From NCBI RefSeq assembly GCF_036227565.1, contig NZ_CP109462.1:62001-126000 (forward strand): a DNA stretch of 64,000 nt. The letters run 5' to 3'. Below are positions 8,476 through 16,662 of this stretch, in pieces. The stretch comes from Streptomyces sp. NBC_01454 (GTDB lineage Bacteria; Actinomycetota; Actinomycetes; Streptomycetales; Streptomycetaceae). Position 1 is the stretch's first letter, and each line of letters begins with the position of its first letter. The notes below the pieces were generated by a model. The model had not been told where the DNA came from and did no database searches. It saw only the letters and a list, made by a program, of their open reading frames with translations. The position numbers and the translations under genes are program-made.

Positions 8476-9369
8476 ATGGATGTTCGCGCGCCCTCCGCGC
8501 TCTTCGTACCTCTCAGCTCTCTCCGCCCTCCCGTCCCTCTGACCATGGACTCGGCAGGTGAAGCCGTAGGACTGCCGGCCTCGCTTTACGAGACGTACGA
8601 GGCCCAGCCGTTCAGCAGTGAGGACGGTGCCTTCCGGGGCGGCCGCCCCATGGCGGCGGCCGGTGTCCTCGATGTGCTCCGTCTCCATCTGCACAACACC
8701 GCGCACGGCCGGTGCTCCGGGACGGCACACGGCCACATCCTGACCGTGCAGTGCGGATCGGAGCCGGGATGGCGGATCGTCCCCCGCGAGATGGCCGAGA
8801 CGGTCGACCGCGGAGCCCACTCGCTGCAGCAAGCCGGAATGCATGTGCTGCGGGGCCGTCAGTCCGGAACTGGCGTACGGCTCTACGCCGTCCCCGACGA
8901 CCCCGGTGTCGTCCAGGTCCGCCCTGTGGTCGACGGCGTCGAACGGCTGCCCATGGGCGGGCACACCTTCAACGGACGGCGCCAGCAGTGGGTACAGCTG
9001 ATGGCATCGGCCCGAACGGTGCTGAGCGGCAACGGCTGGGAGAGCTGCGGCGAAACGCCCGACGGGCGCACGTTCGCCGTCCGGCCGGAGCCGATCGAGC
9101 TCACCGGCAGCGGGCGCCTCCAGTCAGTTCCCCGCTTGGCCGCCGAGTACGAGCTGGAGACTCGCTGGCCGCACTCGGACTGGGCGGCCCAGTCCCGCGT
9201 GCCCGCCTCCTCGGTCCTCAAGGCCGTCCACTTCTGTCTGCGGAAGGACATCGCCACCGCGGAGGCCGTCGGCAGCACGATCTACCTCACCAGCATCACC
9301 GCCAGCGATTTCGCCCCGTACTCCCGCTACACCCCCGCGCCGCAGCCCGAACCGGCCCGCGCCGCCTGA
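8476..9369 (+). CDS. Hypothetical protein, 297 aa, operon 2
   Basis: A cytosolic-looking protein with GGAGA before its ATG. Residues 50-130 hold short beta strands with His and Cys residues (LRLHLHNTAHGRCSGTAHGHILTV is split across residues 68-91). No catalytic motif or known domain is seen. It is the largest gene of operon 2; a second in-frame ATG at codon 24 is a possible alternative start. Confidence 0.75.
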   Translation: MDVRAPSALFVPLSSLRPPVPLTMDSAGEAVGLPASLYETYEAQPFSSEDGAFRGGRPMAAAGVLDVLRLHLHNTAHGRCSGTAHGHILTVQCGSEPGWRIVPREMAETVDRGAHSLQQAGMHVLRGRQSGTGVRLYAVPDDPGVVQVRPVVDGVERLPMGGHTFNGRRQQWVQLMASARTVLSGNGWESCGETPDGRTFAVRPEPIELTGSGRLQSVPRLAAEYELETRWPHSDWAAQSRVPASSVLKAVHFCLRKDIATAEAVGSTIYLTSITASDFAPYSRYTPAPQPEPARAA

Positions 9370-9414
9370 CCAGGGGCGCCGGACCCCGGCGCCCCTCCCT
9401 CAAGAAAGCACCAC

Positions 9415-9675
9415 ATGACCCACCGCACCGTCACCGTCCAACTGAAAGCCGTACGCGCGACCCTGCACGACGTTCAGCTCACCCTCCAGGTGCCCGGCAG
9501 CCGCGTACCGAGCCGCACCACGATCGAGCGGCACATCCGGGACCTCGATCCGGCCATTCTCGACAACGCATGCACCCCGGGCACCGTCGACTACTCCCGG
9601 TTTGCCGACCTTCTTGAAGTCCTGGACATCCAGGTCACCGAGGAAGGCGAAGGCGAGGCGGACCATGCCGAGTGA
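9415..9675 (+). CDS. Hypothetical protein, 86 aa, operon 2
   Basis: Small acidic-tailed protein starting MTHRTVTVQLKAV. The central segment (PSRTTIERHIRDLDPAILDNA) resembles a short helical unit. It overlaps the next gene by 11 nt, which supports co-translation. Function unknown. Confidence 0.65.
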   Translation: MTHRTVTVQLKAVRATLHDVQLTLQVPGSRVPSRTTIERHIRDLDPAILDNACTPGTVDYSRFADLLEVLDIQVTEEGEGEADHAE

Positions 9676-10084
9676 CTCAATCGGCGTGTTCGGTCGGGTG
9701 GTCCGGGTCCGCGACTCGACCGATACGGACGAAGCCGTACGCACCCTTCTGCCCGGCCCGCGATTCCGCACCGGCCTTGCCGACTTCCTGTGCTTCCTCG
9801 TTCCCCTGGCCATTGAGGAGCAGAGCCATCTGTCCAGCGAGCGGATCGACGGCATGCGCGAAGAACTTCTCGACACGATCGCGGCACACGGAGACGATCT
9901 ACAGTTCGGCGGCACCCACCAGAAGTCGGCCCGGGTAGCCCTGGCAAAGGCCCTGGCTCTCCTGGCCACGGCCGAAGGCGGTGTCACCATCCTGGGCGTG
10001 CACGCGTGTACGGCGGTGCACGAGGGCTGCCCCGGCTTCAAGTCCAAGGAGAGTACGCCGCCCGCGTCCGGCAGCGGCCCGTGA
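9665..10084 (+). CDS. Hypothetical protein, 139 aa, operon 2
   Basis: ATG at 9665 lies inside the end of the preceding gene (11-nt overlap). The protein is mostly helical by sequence (FRTGLADFLCFLVPLAIEEQ, SARVALAKALALLATAEG) and ends with two cysteines near CTAVHEGCPG. No family recognised. An ATG upstream in the same frame would increase the overlap and is less likely. Confidence 0.65.
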   Translation: MPSDSIGVFGRVVRVRDSTDTDEAVRTLLPGPRFRTGLADFLCFLVPLAIEEQSHLSSERIDGMREELLDTIAAHGDDLQFGGTHQKSARVALAKALALLATAEGGVTILGVHACTAVHEGCPGFKSKESTPPASGSGP

Positions 10085-10162
10085 CCGACCCGTCGGGCCT
10101 CCCGCTCCGTTCAGCGCCGGGGCAGTCCGCCCCGGCCAACACCACCAGGAGAGAACGCCCTC

Positions 10163-10666
10163 ATGCACAAACCCGAGACCAACGGGGCCGGCCGTGACCG
10201 CTCCGTCTCGCCGCCGGGCAGGCCTCGCTTGACGCCGGCCGGAGTCGTCGTGCGCGCCACGCGCAGCCACACTGTCGAACAGGCGTTGTCAGGGCTCGGA
10301 ATCGACCGCCTGCCGGAGTACAAGGTGAAGGACCTCCCCGCGGAGGGCCAGCCGGCCGGATACGCGATGCACGACACACGCCACCCTTCCGGGGCCGTCG
10401 TGGCGGTCCTCACCGCATGTGGCCCGGACCGGACCGCGTTGCTGGCCCGGCTGCGCTCTCACCTGGAACAGCCCTCTGTCGGCTACTCGGTGGAGGATCT
10501 CGAAGGACTCGCCGAGCACCAGTTCATGATCCGCCGGGCGAACGCGGACGAGCTGCGGCAGCGCAGGGCGCTCGCGACGGAGGCGCCAACGGACGACAGC
10601 GCGGCAGCCGCCCGGTCCCAGAGACGCGAGGAGCTTGAAGAGGCGGGGCAGGAGAGCCTGTTCTGA
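10163..10666 (+). CDS. Hypothetical protein, 167 aa, last gene of operon 2
   Basis: AGGAGA precedes the ATG. The N-terminus is flexible and basic; the middle looks alpha/beta (AVVAVLTACGPDRTALLARL); the C-terminal third is a charged helix (ELRQRRALATEA, QRREELEEAGQESLF) that could form a coiled coil. No known domain. It ends 30 nt before promoter A3. Confidence 0.7.
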   Translation: MHKPETNGAGRDRSVSPPGRPRLTPAGVVVRATRSHTVEQALSGLGIDRLPEYKVKDLPAEGQPAGYAMHDTRHPSGAVVAVLTACGPDRTALLARLRSHLEQPSVGYSVEDLEGLAEHQFMIRRANADELRQRRALATEAPTDDSAAAARSQRREELEEAGQESLF

Positions 10667-10696
10667 GGCTGGGGCAGAACCGACCGACAATCTTTA

Positions 10697-10725
10697 TTGC
10701 GTAATTGGATTGCATGGCGTATTCT
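10697..10725 (+). promoter_or_regulatory. Promoter A3 of the six-copy family
   Basis: TTGCGT at 10697-10702, 17-bp spacer starting AATTGGATT, TATTCT at 10720-10725; 102 nt before the first gene of operon 3. Confidence 0.88.
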
Positions 10726-10827
10726 GGTAATCCATTGACGGTGCGTCGGCGGTCTCCGTCTCTCCCGTTCGCGCGTCAGCGCACTCCCGTCAGCGGTGCT
10801 CACGCCGCGTATGAGGATTCCCAGCCG

Positions 10828-11214
10828 ATGACTGTGTACTTCGCCTTCATTCCCTCACGCCGACAGCGGTCGACAGACCAAGCTCCCCTGGAGTTCGCAC
10901 CGAACCAGGCCGTTCCCGAATGGGCTCTGAAGCGGCGCGTGTCGCACCGCTACGGCCAGACTTACTACGACGGCGTCAACTACACCGTGGCCCCGGCGGA
11001 CAAGCCGACCGAGGATTTCCCCGACGCCGACCCCAGCGCCTTTCTGCTCGTCTGGAAACGCACCGCCGCTCAGGCCGTCCCGCAGCGGGGCGAAGTGCCC
11101 GACGAACTGTGGACGCTCACGCCGCGCGGTCGCGTGGTCAAGAACCCCTGGACCGCGACGCCCGAAAACGACACCCCTTACCCCGACCCTTCACACGAGG
11201 AGAACCAGCAGTGA
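10828..11214 (+). CDS. Hypothetical protein, 128 aa, operon 3
   Basis: The start at 10828 (MTVYFAFIPS) was chosen over the longer frame because the longer one would start inside the promoter. The protein has a basic N-terminal part and many aromatic residues (YGQTYYDGVNYTVAP), but no domain is recognised. Its TGA overlaps the GTG of the next gene, so the pair is translationally coupled. Confidence 0.65.
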   Translation: MTVYFAFIPSRRQRSTDQAPLEFAPNQAVPEWALKRRVSHRYGQTYYDGVNYTVAPADKPTEDFPDADPSAFLLVWKRTAAQAVPQRGEVPDELWTLTPRGRVVKNPWTATPENDTPYPDPSHEENQQ

Positions 11215-11606
11215 GCACCACCCGCGCAGGAGTGCGCATCGACACCGACCTCACGACCTCGAACACGCACGTACCCCGCCCCTGGGCGCTGAGGAAGGCG
11301 GTGCTGCACGACGAACTGGGGGGCGACCCGCACTTCAGTCGGTTCGCGGCAGCCGGCGGCGCGTTGTGCGTGATCTCCCGGACGAGTGCCGACGGGGCCG
11401 ACCCGACGTTGCCGGTGAACGAACTGGCGACCGCCTTCGTCCGCCGGGCGACGGGGCAGGCACCGCCCCGGTCCCTCCGCGGGCCGGTCGTCATCCTGGG
11501 TGCCGGTCACATCGGCGGGCTGTGGCGCACCGGCGATCTCACCGATTTCCACCGGGCGCTGCTGTACTCGCTGGCCCGCGAACAGGGCGGCCCGTCCGGT
11601 GGCTGA
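11211..11606 (+). CDS. Hypothetical protein, 131 aa, operon 3
   Basis: Starts at a GTG that overlaps the preceding stop. No domain recognised; the C-terminal half contains a hydrophobic strand and glycine run (GPVVILGAGHIGGLW) but no full nucleotide-binding fold. It overlaps the RNA ligase gene by 8 nt, so all three genes of operon 3 are coupled and may work on the same substrate. Confidence 0.65.
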   Translation: MSTTRAGVRIDTDLTTSNTHVPRPWALRKAVLHDELGGDPHFSRFAAAGGALCVISRTSADGADPTLPVNELATAFVRRATGQAPPRSLRGPVVILGAGHIGGLWRTGDLTDFHRALLYSLAREQGGPSGG

Positions 11607-12240
11607 CGCGCTCCCGCGCTACCCGCGGACGCCTCATCTGCCGGGGTCGCCGGGTGCCACGAGCGACGACATCTGGTGCGACTGGGCCCGGTTCACCCCG
11701 GAGCCCGGCCGCGAGCTCGTCACCACGATGAAGATGGACGGGGCGAACACCACCCTTCACGCGGGCGGGATGTACGGCCGCTCCCCCACGGGGCGCAGCA
11801 GGCCGTGGCAGAGCCGGATGCGCGCCTTCGCCGCGGCGGTCTGTCCGTCGATCCCGCGAGGCTTCCGCGTGTGCGGGGAGGATCTGACGGTCCCGCACTC
11901 CCTCGACTACGAGCGGCGGCTTCCCCCGTTCATGGTGTTCTCGGTGTGGGAGGGCGATGCCTGCCTGCCGTGGGACGAGACGGTCGCGTGGGCCGGCATG
12001 CTCGGCCTGTCGACCGTCCCCGTACTCGCGCGGGGCCCGCGCCCCAAGGACCCCCGGCTCCTGCGCGAGGCCTTCGATCGCCGAACGGACACCGACCGGG
12101 ACGAAGGGTTCGTCATCCGTGACGGTCAGGGCTTCGCACGGACAGAGTTCACCGCTCGCGTCGCCAAGTGGGTGCGTGCCGGGCATGTCCGGACCGGCTC
12201 ACGGTGGCCGGCGGACACACCTCCGAAGGATATTGCTTAA
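11599..12240 (+). CDS. RNA ligase family protein
   Basis: A 213-aa protein with the nucleotidyltransferase motifs of the RNA ligase family: motif I K45-M-D-G with the following N50, an internal FRVCGEDL segment (89-96), VFSVWEG (113-119), motif IV EGFVIRDG (169-176) and a motif V lysine near K190 (ARVAKWV). Family enzymes take AMP from ATP onto the lysine and join RNA ends, often in repair of cleaved tRNA; the partner is unknown here. The GTG start overlaps the preceding gene by 8 nt. It is shorter than typical two-domain ligases, so it may be a minimal nucleotidyltransferase core. Its stop codon TAA lies inside promoter A4, so gene end and promoter cannot evolve independently. Confidence 0.85.
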   Translation: MADALPRYPRTPHLPGSPGATSDDIWCDWARFTPEPGRELVTTMKMDGANTTLHAGGMYGRSPTGRSRPWQSRMRAFAAAVCPSIPRGFRVCGEDLTVPHSLDYERRLPPFMVFSVWEGDACLPWDETVAWAGMLGLSTVPVLARGPRPKDPRLLREAFDRRTDTDRDEGFVIRDGQGFARTEFTARVAKWVRAGHVRTGSRWPADTPPKDIA

Positions 12241-12261
12241 TTGGATTTATTCATGTAGGAT
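12233..12261 (+). promoter_or_regulatory. Promoter A4, overlapping the RNA ligase stop codon
   Basis: TTGCTT at 12233-12238, 17-bp spacer starting AATTGGATT, TAGGAT at 12256-12261; 84 nt before the GNAT gene. The last codons and TAA of the RNA ligase read through the -35 region. Confidence 0.88.
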
Positions 12262-12345
12262 CAGGATATCGGTTGCGGCGCTCGCCGCGTTACCGCCTCG
12301 GGGCGCACGGCGCCCGCTCTTCCGCCTCATCTCAGGAACACCCGT

Positions 12346-13020
12346 ATGTCTTCTCGACGCCCCCGCCCGTTCCGCGTCCGCGACGCCGGACACCGCGACC
12401 TCGACGCCTTCATGAACCTGATCCAGCATGCGGACCCCGATCACCCCGCGCCTTTCCACTCGGCCCGGCTCATGCTCGGCCTGGCGCCCGAACCGCCGCT
12501 CTCCCACAACCTCAACCTCTGCCTCATGGCCGAGGACCGGCGCGGCAAGCCCGTCGGCGCGCTGCTGGCCGGGCCTCCGGACTGGCTCGTGGAGCACCCG
12601 GGACTCCGCGGATCCCCGCTGACCCTGGCCCTCGTGCACCGCATGACCATGATCCAGGGGGTGGCCGTCGACCCGAAGTACCGCAGACGAGGCCTGGGCA
12701 CGGCCCTGATCCGCCGCGCCGAACAGCGCTACCGGGAAGCCGGCTGGGGACTGTCGATGCTCATTCACAGCCCGTCGCTGGAACCCTTCTACCAGCGGCT
12801 CGGCTACGCCTCGCACCCCGGCCTCCTGATGAATCTCCCCAGCCCGCACCCGCTGATCGGCCAGGACTTCCTGAACATGCTCACGGCGCTGAAGCCGCTC
12901 GCCGACGAAGTCCGCCTGGCCGACGTCCTCTTCGCGCCCTGCCCCGTCATCTCGGGTGTCCTCCCTGGCACGCAGGTGCCGGACCACGCCTGGTTCGACG
13001 GCGCCGGGCTCTGCTACTGA
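12346..13020 (+). CDS. GNAT family N-acetyltransferase
   Basis: A 224-aa protein with the GNAT motif A, IQGVAVDPKYRRRGLGTALI, where R/Q-x-x-G-x-G/A binds the acetyl-CoA pyrophosphate, followed by a motif B-like segment ending FYQRLGYA. It would transfer an acyl group to an amine; the substrate is not evident. First gene of operon 4, in front of two unknown genes and a DndC-like sulfurtransferase. The start follows promoter A4 by 84 nt. Confidence 0.85.
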   Translation: MSSRRPRPFRVRDAGHRDLDAFMNLIQHADPDHPAPFHSARLMLGLAPEPPLSHNLNLCLMAEDRRGKPVGALLAGPPDWLVEHPGLRGSPLTLALVHRMTMIQGVAVDPKYRRRGLGTALIRRAEQRYREAGWGLSMLIHSPSLEPFYQRLGYASHPGLLMNLPSPHPLIGQDFLNMLTALKPLADEVRLADVLFAPCPVISGVLPGTQVPDHAWFDGAGLCY

Positions 13021-13069
13021 CCCGGCCCGCCCCGTCAGCCCACTCTGCGCCCGTACCAGAAAGTGACCC

Positions 13070-13504
13070 ATGCCCAACCGCGAAGCGGTCGTGCGCGTCC
13101 TGACCCAGGACGTCCTCGGCAACCAGCGCCGGAACGGCCGGACCCGTCAGTACGAGTCCATGCCCACCAGCGCCTACCACGACATGCTCGACGCAGCGGC
13201 GGCAATCGTCGAGCGAGCGGCCGGGGCCGTCGACTGGCCCCGGCTGCTGTTCGAGGCGGCGTCCCGTCACGCGCTGCTGCACCCCGACCGCCCCGCCGAG
13301 GACGACCGGCAGTACCCCTCCCCTGTCGCCGACTTGTGCGGCGAGTGCCTCCGCGAGGCGTTTCTCGCCGACGACACCGGTGCGCAGGACTGGACGGCCC
13401 GTCCAGCATCACCCCGTGAGCACAGCGACACGGACTGGCCCGCGACGGTGGCCGCCGTCTTCCCGCACCGCGCTGCGGCCTCCTGGCACCCGTTCCAGAA
13501 CTAG
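13070..13504 (+). CDS. Hypothetical protein, 144 aa, operon 4
   Basis: Mostly helical, with a His-rich patch in its second half (FEAASRHALLHPDRPAE) and a CxxC-like pair in DLCGECLREA. No domain recognised. Lies 49 nt after the GNAT gene in the same operon. Confidence 0.65.
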   Translation: MPNREAVVRVLTQDVLGNQRRNGRTRQYESMPTSAYHDMLDAAAAIVERAAGAVDWPRLLFEAASRHALLHPDRPAEDDRQYPSPVADLCGECLREAFLADDTGAQDWTARPASPREHSDTDWPATVAAVFPHRAAASWHPFQN

Positions 13505-13544
13505 CCCCGCCACCACCCCCTCACCTCTTCTTCAGGAGCCCTCC

Positions 13545-14405
13545 ATGCCCGTTGCTCGCTACGCACTCCAGTACGCCGCCCAGCTCGCCCAGTTGCTGGG
13601 GTCCGGCTGGAGCGCGTCAGGTTGCGACTCCTCGACGTTCGCCGTCCTCGACGGCCCCGGCATCGAACTCGGCGTCTCCACCACCTCGCCGATACGGTCG
13701 CGCACCAAGGTCCGCGTGCAGATCCGTTCCCGGGGCGACCTGGTGTGGCGCAGGCGTACGGACTACGACGGTCAGGTGTCGGGAACCATAGGCGACCCGG
13801 CAGCGGTCGCCGACGCCATCCGCACGGAGATCCTTCCGGCATGGGAGAAGCTGGTGACGGAGCTGGAAGCCCGCACAGTGCGGACCCGCGCGGCCATCCG
13901 GGAATTCGCACCCCTCGCTGCCGAAGCGGCCGGCGGGGGCGCCTCGGTCACCTACGGTTCCCGCCCCGGAGTAGCCGACGTCCGCTGGGACGGCGGCCAC
14001 GCGGTGCTGTGGGCGGGCGACGACGGCCGCATCTCCTCGCCGTCCATCGAGATCACGCGTGCGCGCGGTGCCGCCACGGTGCTCGCCTTGCTGCGCACCG
14101 CAGCGGGCCTCGTGCCGGACCCCGAGCGGTTCAGCGTCAGCGACATCGGGGGCGCCGCCGCCCGGCTGCTCGGCGCCGGCTGGTCCGCGACGCCCTGGCA
14201 GTGGCACGACGGCGCATGCATCGAGCACCGGGACGACCCCGGCGGCGGGTACACCCTCGCCGCCCAGGACGGCCACCTGTACGTCTCGGCGAACCTCCGC
14301 GATGAGAGCCGCACCTTCCTGACCGGCGTGTCCACCGCCGACAGTCTGGAGACCCTCGGTGCCGCCGTCGCCGTCATCGTGCGCAGCATCCACGACGACG
14401 GCTGA
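13545..14405 (+). CDS. Hypothetical protein with two similar halves, 286 aa, operon 4
   Basis: ATG at 13545 is preceded by AGGAG. The N-terminal part (AAQLAQLLGSGWSASGCDSS) and a later part (AAARLLGAGWSATPWQWHDG, about residues 205-224) look like two copies of one module, each a helix followed by Gly-Trp-Ser. A long helix with many Arg and Ala residues separates them. No known family. Possibly a DUF317-type DNA-binding protein, which has repeated LL..GW modules in Streptomyces, but this is only a resemblance. Confidence 0.7.
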   Translation: MPVARYALQYAAQLAQLLGSGWSASGCDSSTFAVLDGPGIELGVSTTSPIRSRTKVRVQIRSRGDLVWRRRTDYDGQVSGTIGDPAAVADAIRTEILPAWEKLVTELEARTVRTRAAIREFAPLAAEAAGGGASVTYGSRPGVADVRWDGGHAVLWAGDDGRISSPSIEITRARGAATVLALLRTAAGLVPDPERFSVSDIGGAAARLLGAGWSATPWQWHDGACIEHRDDPGGGYTLAAQDGHLYVSANLRDESRTFLTGVSTADSLETLGAAVAVIVRSIHDDG

Positions 14406-14516
14406 TCGCCTCCCGGGGCAGGGGCGCGCCGTCCGCGTCCCTGCCCGAACCGGCCTCGCTTCCGGCGGGACGGGCAACCGCAGCCGGTTCGACCGGCTCT
14501 ACACGAAGGCTTCCGT

Positions 14517-16133
14517 ATGCGTCCTCCTGTACTCCTGGGCCTCTCCCCCACGCGCACCGTCCCGTTCGCGGGAGGGAGCATGGGGCGGTGGCTCCGCGGC
14601 ATCCTCGACGAGATCCGTGAGCTGTACCGCGCCGACTCCGTGCCGTGGGTCATCGGCTACAGCGGCGGCAAGGATTCCACGCTGTGCGTGATGCTCGTGT
14701 GGATGGCGCTCGTCGGCCTGCCTGCTGCCGAACGCACCAAGGTCGTCCACGTCATCAGCACGGATACCGGTGTGGAGAATCCCGTCGTCGCGGCTTGGGT
14801 TGACGCGTCGCTGGCCTCTATGCGCCGAGCGGCCGCGGAGCAGGGCCTGCCCATTGAGGCTCACCGGCTCACACCCGCGGTGGAGGACTCCTTCTGGGTG
14901 TGCCTCATCGGCCGCGGCTACGCGGCCCCGCGGCCGAAGTTCCGGTGGTGCACGGAGCGCTTGAAGATCAGGCCGTCGAACGCGTTCATCCGGGCGGTGG
15001 TGGCCGAGCACGGCGAGACCATCCTGGTCCTGGGCACCCGCAAGGCCGAGTCGGGGACGAGGGCGCGGGCCATGGCGCGCCACGAGCGGCGGCGGGTGCG
15101 GGACCGTCTCAGCCCCAACGCCTCTCTGCCCAACTCGCTGGTGTACTCGCCCATTGAGGATCTGAGCAACGACGAGGTGTGGTCGCTGCTCATGCAGTAT
15201 GAGAACCCCTGGGGGCACACCAACAAGGACTTGCTCACGATGTACCAGGGAGCCTCGCCGGACGCCGAGTGCCCGCTGGTCGTCGACTCGACGACACCGT
15301 CGTGCGGCGACAGCAGGTTCGGCTGCTGGACCTGCACCTTGGTCTCTCAGGACAAGTCCATGCAGGCCATGATCAGCAACGACGTGGAGAAGGAGTGGAT
15401 GCTGCCCCTCCTGGAGCTGCGCAACGCCCTGGACGTCGACGACGACCGGGATCTGCGGGACTTCCGGCGGATGAGCGGCAGGCTGCACCTGTTCAAGGGG
15501 CGCCTCGTACACGGCGCCTACCTGCAGCAGGCCCGGGAGGAGTGGCTGCGCCGGCTCCTGGAGGCCCAGACCTGGATCAGGGCCAACGGACCGCAGTACG
15601 TTCGCGAGCTGACCTTGATCACCATGGAGGAGCTGCGCGCCATCCGGCACGAGTGGGTCTATGTGAAGCACGAGATCGAGGACTCGCTGCCCGGCGTCTA
15701 CGAGGCCGCCACCGGCGAGCCGTATCCCGACCCGCCCCAGGAGGCCGCTTTCGTCGACGGGGCGGAGATGATCAGTGTCCTGCGCGAGGTCTGCGGTGAC
15801 GACGAGCAGCAGTTCCTCATGACCCGCGAACTGCTCGGCGTGGAGCGGCGTTTCCGGACGATGACCCGCCGCGCCGGGCTCTTCGGCGAGCTGGAGAAGG
15901 TCGTTCGCAAGTACGCGTTCGACGATGAGGAGGACGCGCTCAGCTTCGCGCTCGCGCGTGAGGAGAGGATCGCCGAGGCACGGGGCCTGCCTCAGCCCGA
16001 CACCAGCCCGCCCGAACAGCCGGAACTCGCCTCCGGGGCGGACGCGGATGCCCGCCGGGAGGCGGAGAAGCTCGCCGCAGACCTGCGTGCGGTCGGGCTG
16101 GTCCCCGTTGAACGCCGCGGCGATGAGCCGTGA
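14517..16133 (+). CDS. DndC-like ATP-pyrophosphatase/sulfurtransferase (orphan)
   Basis: A 538-aa protein of the PAPS reductase/DndC family. The PP-loop SGGKDST is at 49-55, WCTERLKI at 144-151, and cysteines at 145, 263, 270 and 273 (SCGDSRFGCWTC region) match the positions that hold the Fe-S cluster in DndC. In the Dnd system DndC activates the DNA backbone for phosphorothioate modification with DndA, DndD and DndE. None of dndA, dndB, dndD, dndE or the dndFGH restriction genes is in this window. It is the last gene of operon 4, after the GNAT and two unknowns. It may work with a chromosomal Dnd system, or modify another substrate such as tRNA or a nucleotide. Length and motifs look complete. 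Confidence 0.87.
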   Translation: MRPPVLLGLSPTRTVPFAGGSMGRWLRGILDEIRELYRADSVPWVIGYSGGKDSTLCVMLVWMALVGLPAAERTKVVHVISTDTGVENPVVAAWVDASLASMRRAAAEQGLPIEAHRLTPAVEDSFWVCLIGRGYAAPRPKFRWCTERLKIRPSNAFIRAVVAEHGETILVLGTRKAESGTRARAMARHERRRVRDRLSPNASLPNSLVYSPIEDLSNDEVWSLLMQYENPWGHTNKDLLTMYQGASPDAECPLVVDSTTPSCGDSRFGCWTCTLVSQDKSMQAMISNDVEKEWMLPLLELRNALDVDDDRDLRDFRRMSGRLHLFKGRLVHGAYLQQAREEWLRRLLEAQTWIRANGPQYVRELTLITMEELRAIRHEWVYVKHEIEDSLPGVYEAATGEPYPDPPQEAAFVDGAEMISVLREVCGDDEQQFLMTRELLGVERRFRTMTRRAGLFGELEKVVRKYAFDDEEDALSFALAREERIAEARGLPQPDTSPPEQPELASGADADARREAEKLAADLRAVGLVPVERRGDEP

Positions 16134-16201
16134 CGTTCTCGGACAACGGCCGGGCCGGCCGCCCGCAGGACTCGCGGCAGCCGGCCCTGGACCGAACGCT
16201 C

Positions 16202-16483
16202 TTACGCGCCCTTGGCGGCTTCCTTGAGCTTGCTGCCCGCGGAGACCTTCACGCTGTAGCCGGCGGGGATGTCGATCGGGTCGCCGGTCTGCGGGTTGCG
16301 CGCGGTGCGAGCGGCACGGTGGGTGCGCTCGAAGGTCAGGAAGCCGGGGATGGTGACCTTCTCGTCGCCCTTGGCGACGATGTCGCCGACGGTCTCGGCG
16401 AGAGCGGCCAGAACGGCGTCGGCGTCCTTGCGGGTCACCTCGGCTCGGTCGGCCAGGGCGGCCACCAGCTCACTGCGGTTCAT
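16202..16483 (-). CDS. hup: HU-family DNA-binding protein
   Basis: A 93-aa histone-like protein: MNRSELVAALA at the start, the FLTFERTHRAARTARNPQTG arm region and a final KVSAGSKLKEAAKG. This is the full HU length; it would dimerise and bend DNA without strong sequence preference. ATG at 16483 was chosen for full HU length, with GGAG upstream. It is minus-strand, opposed to the DndC gene that ends 68 nt away. Confidence 0.95.
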   Translation of the reverse strand: MNRSELVAALADRAEVTRKDADAVLAALAETVGDIVAKGDEKVTIPGFLTFERTHRAARTARNPQTGDPIDIPAGYSVKVSAGSKLKEAAKGA

Positions 16484-16662
16484 AGGGGTAACTCTCCGTA
16501 TCTCGAATCGTCTGCTCACCGTACGGCGGGCAGACTGGTCGGATCCAATCCTGTCATTCACCACTGACAAGCCCTGTCCGTCGTCCGACCGGCCGCCGCG
16601 TGTTGCGACCTGCACGGGTCGGGCCCACCGCTGCGGCTGGCGGCGGTGCTTGTCGACCGTGC

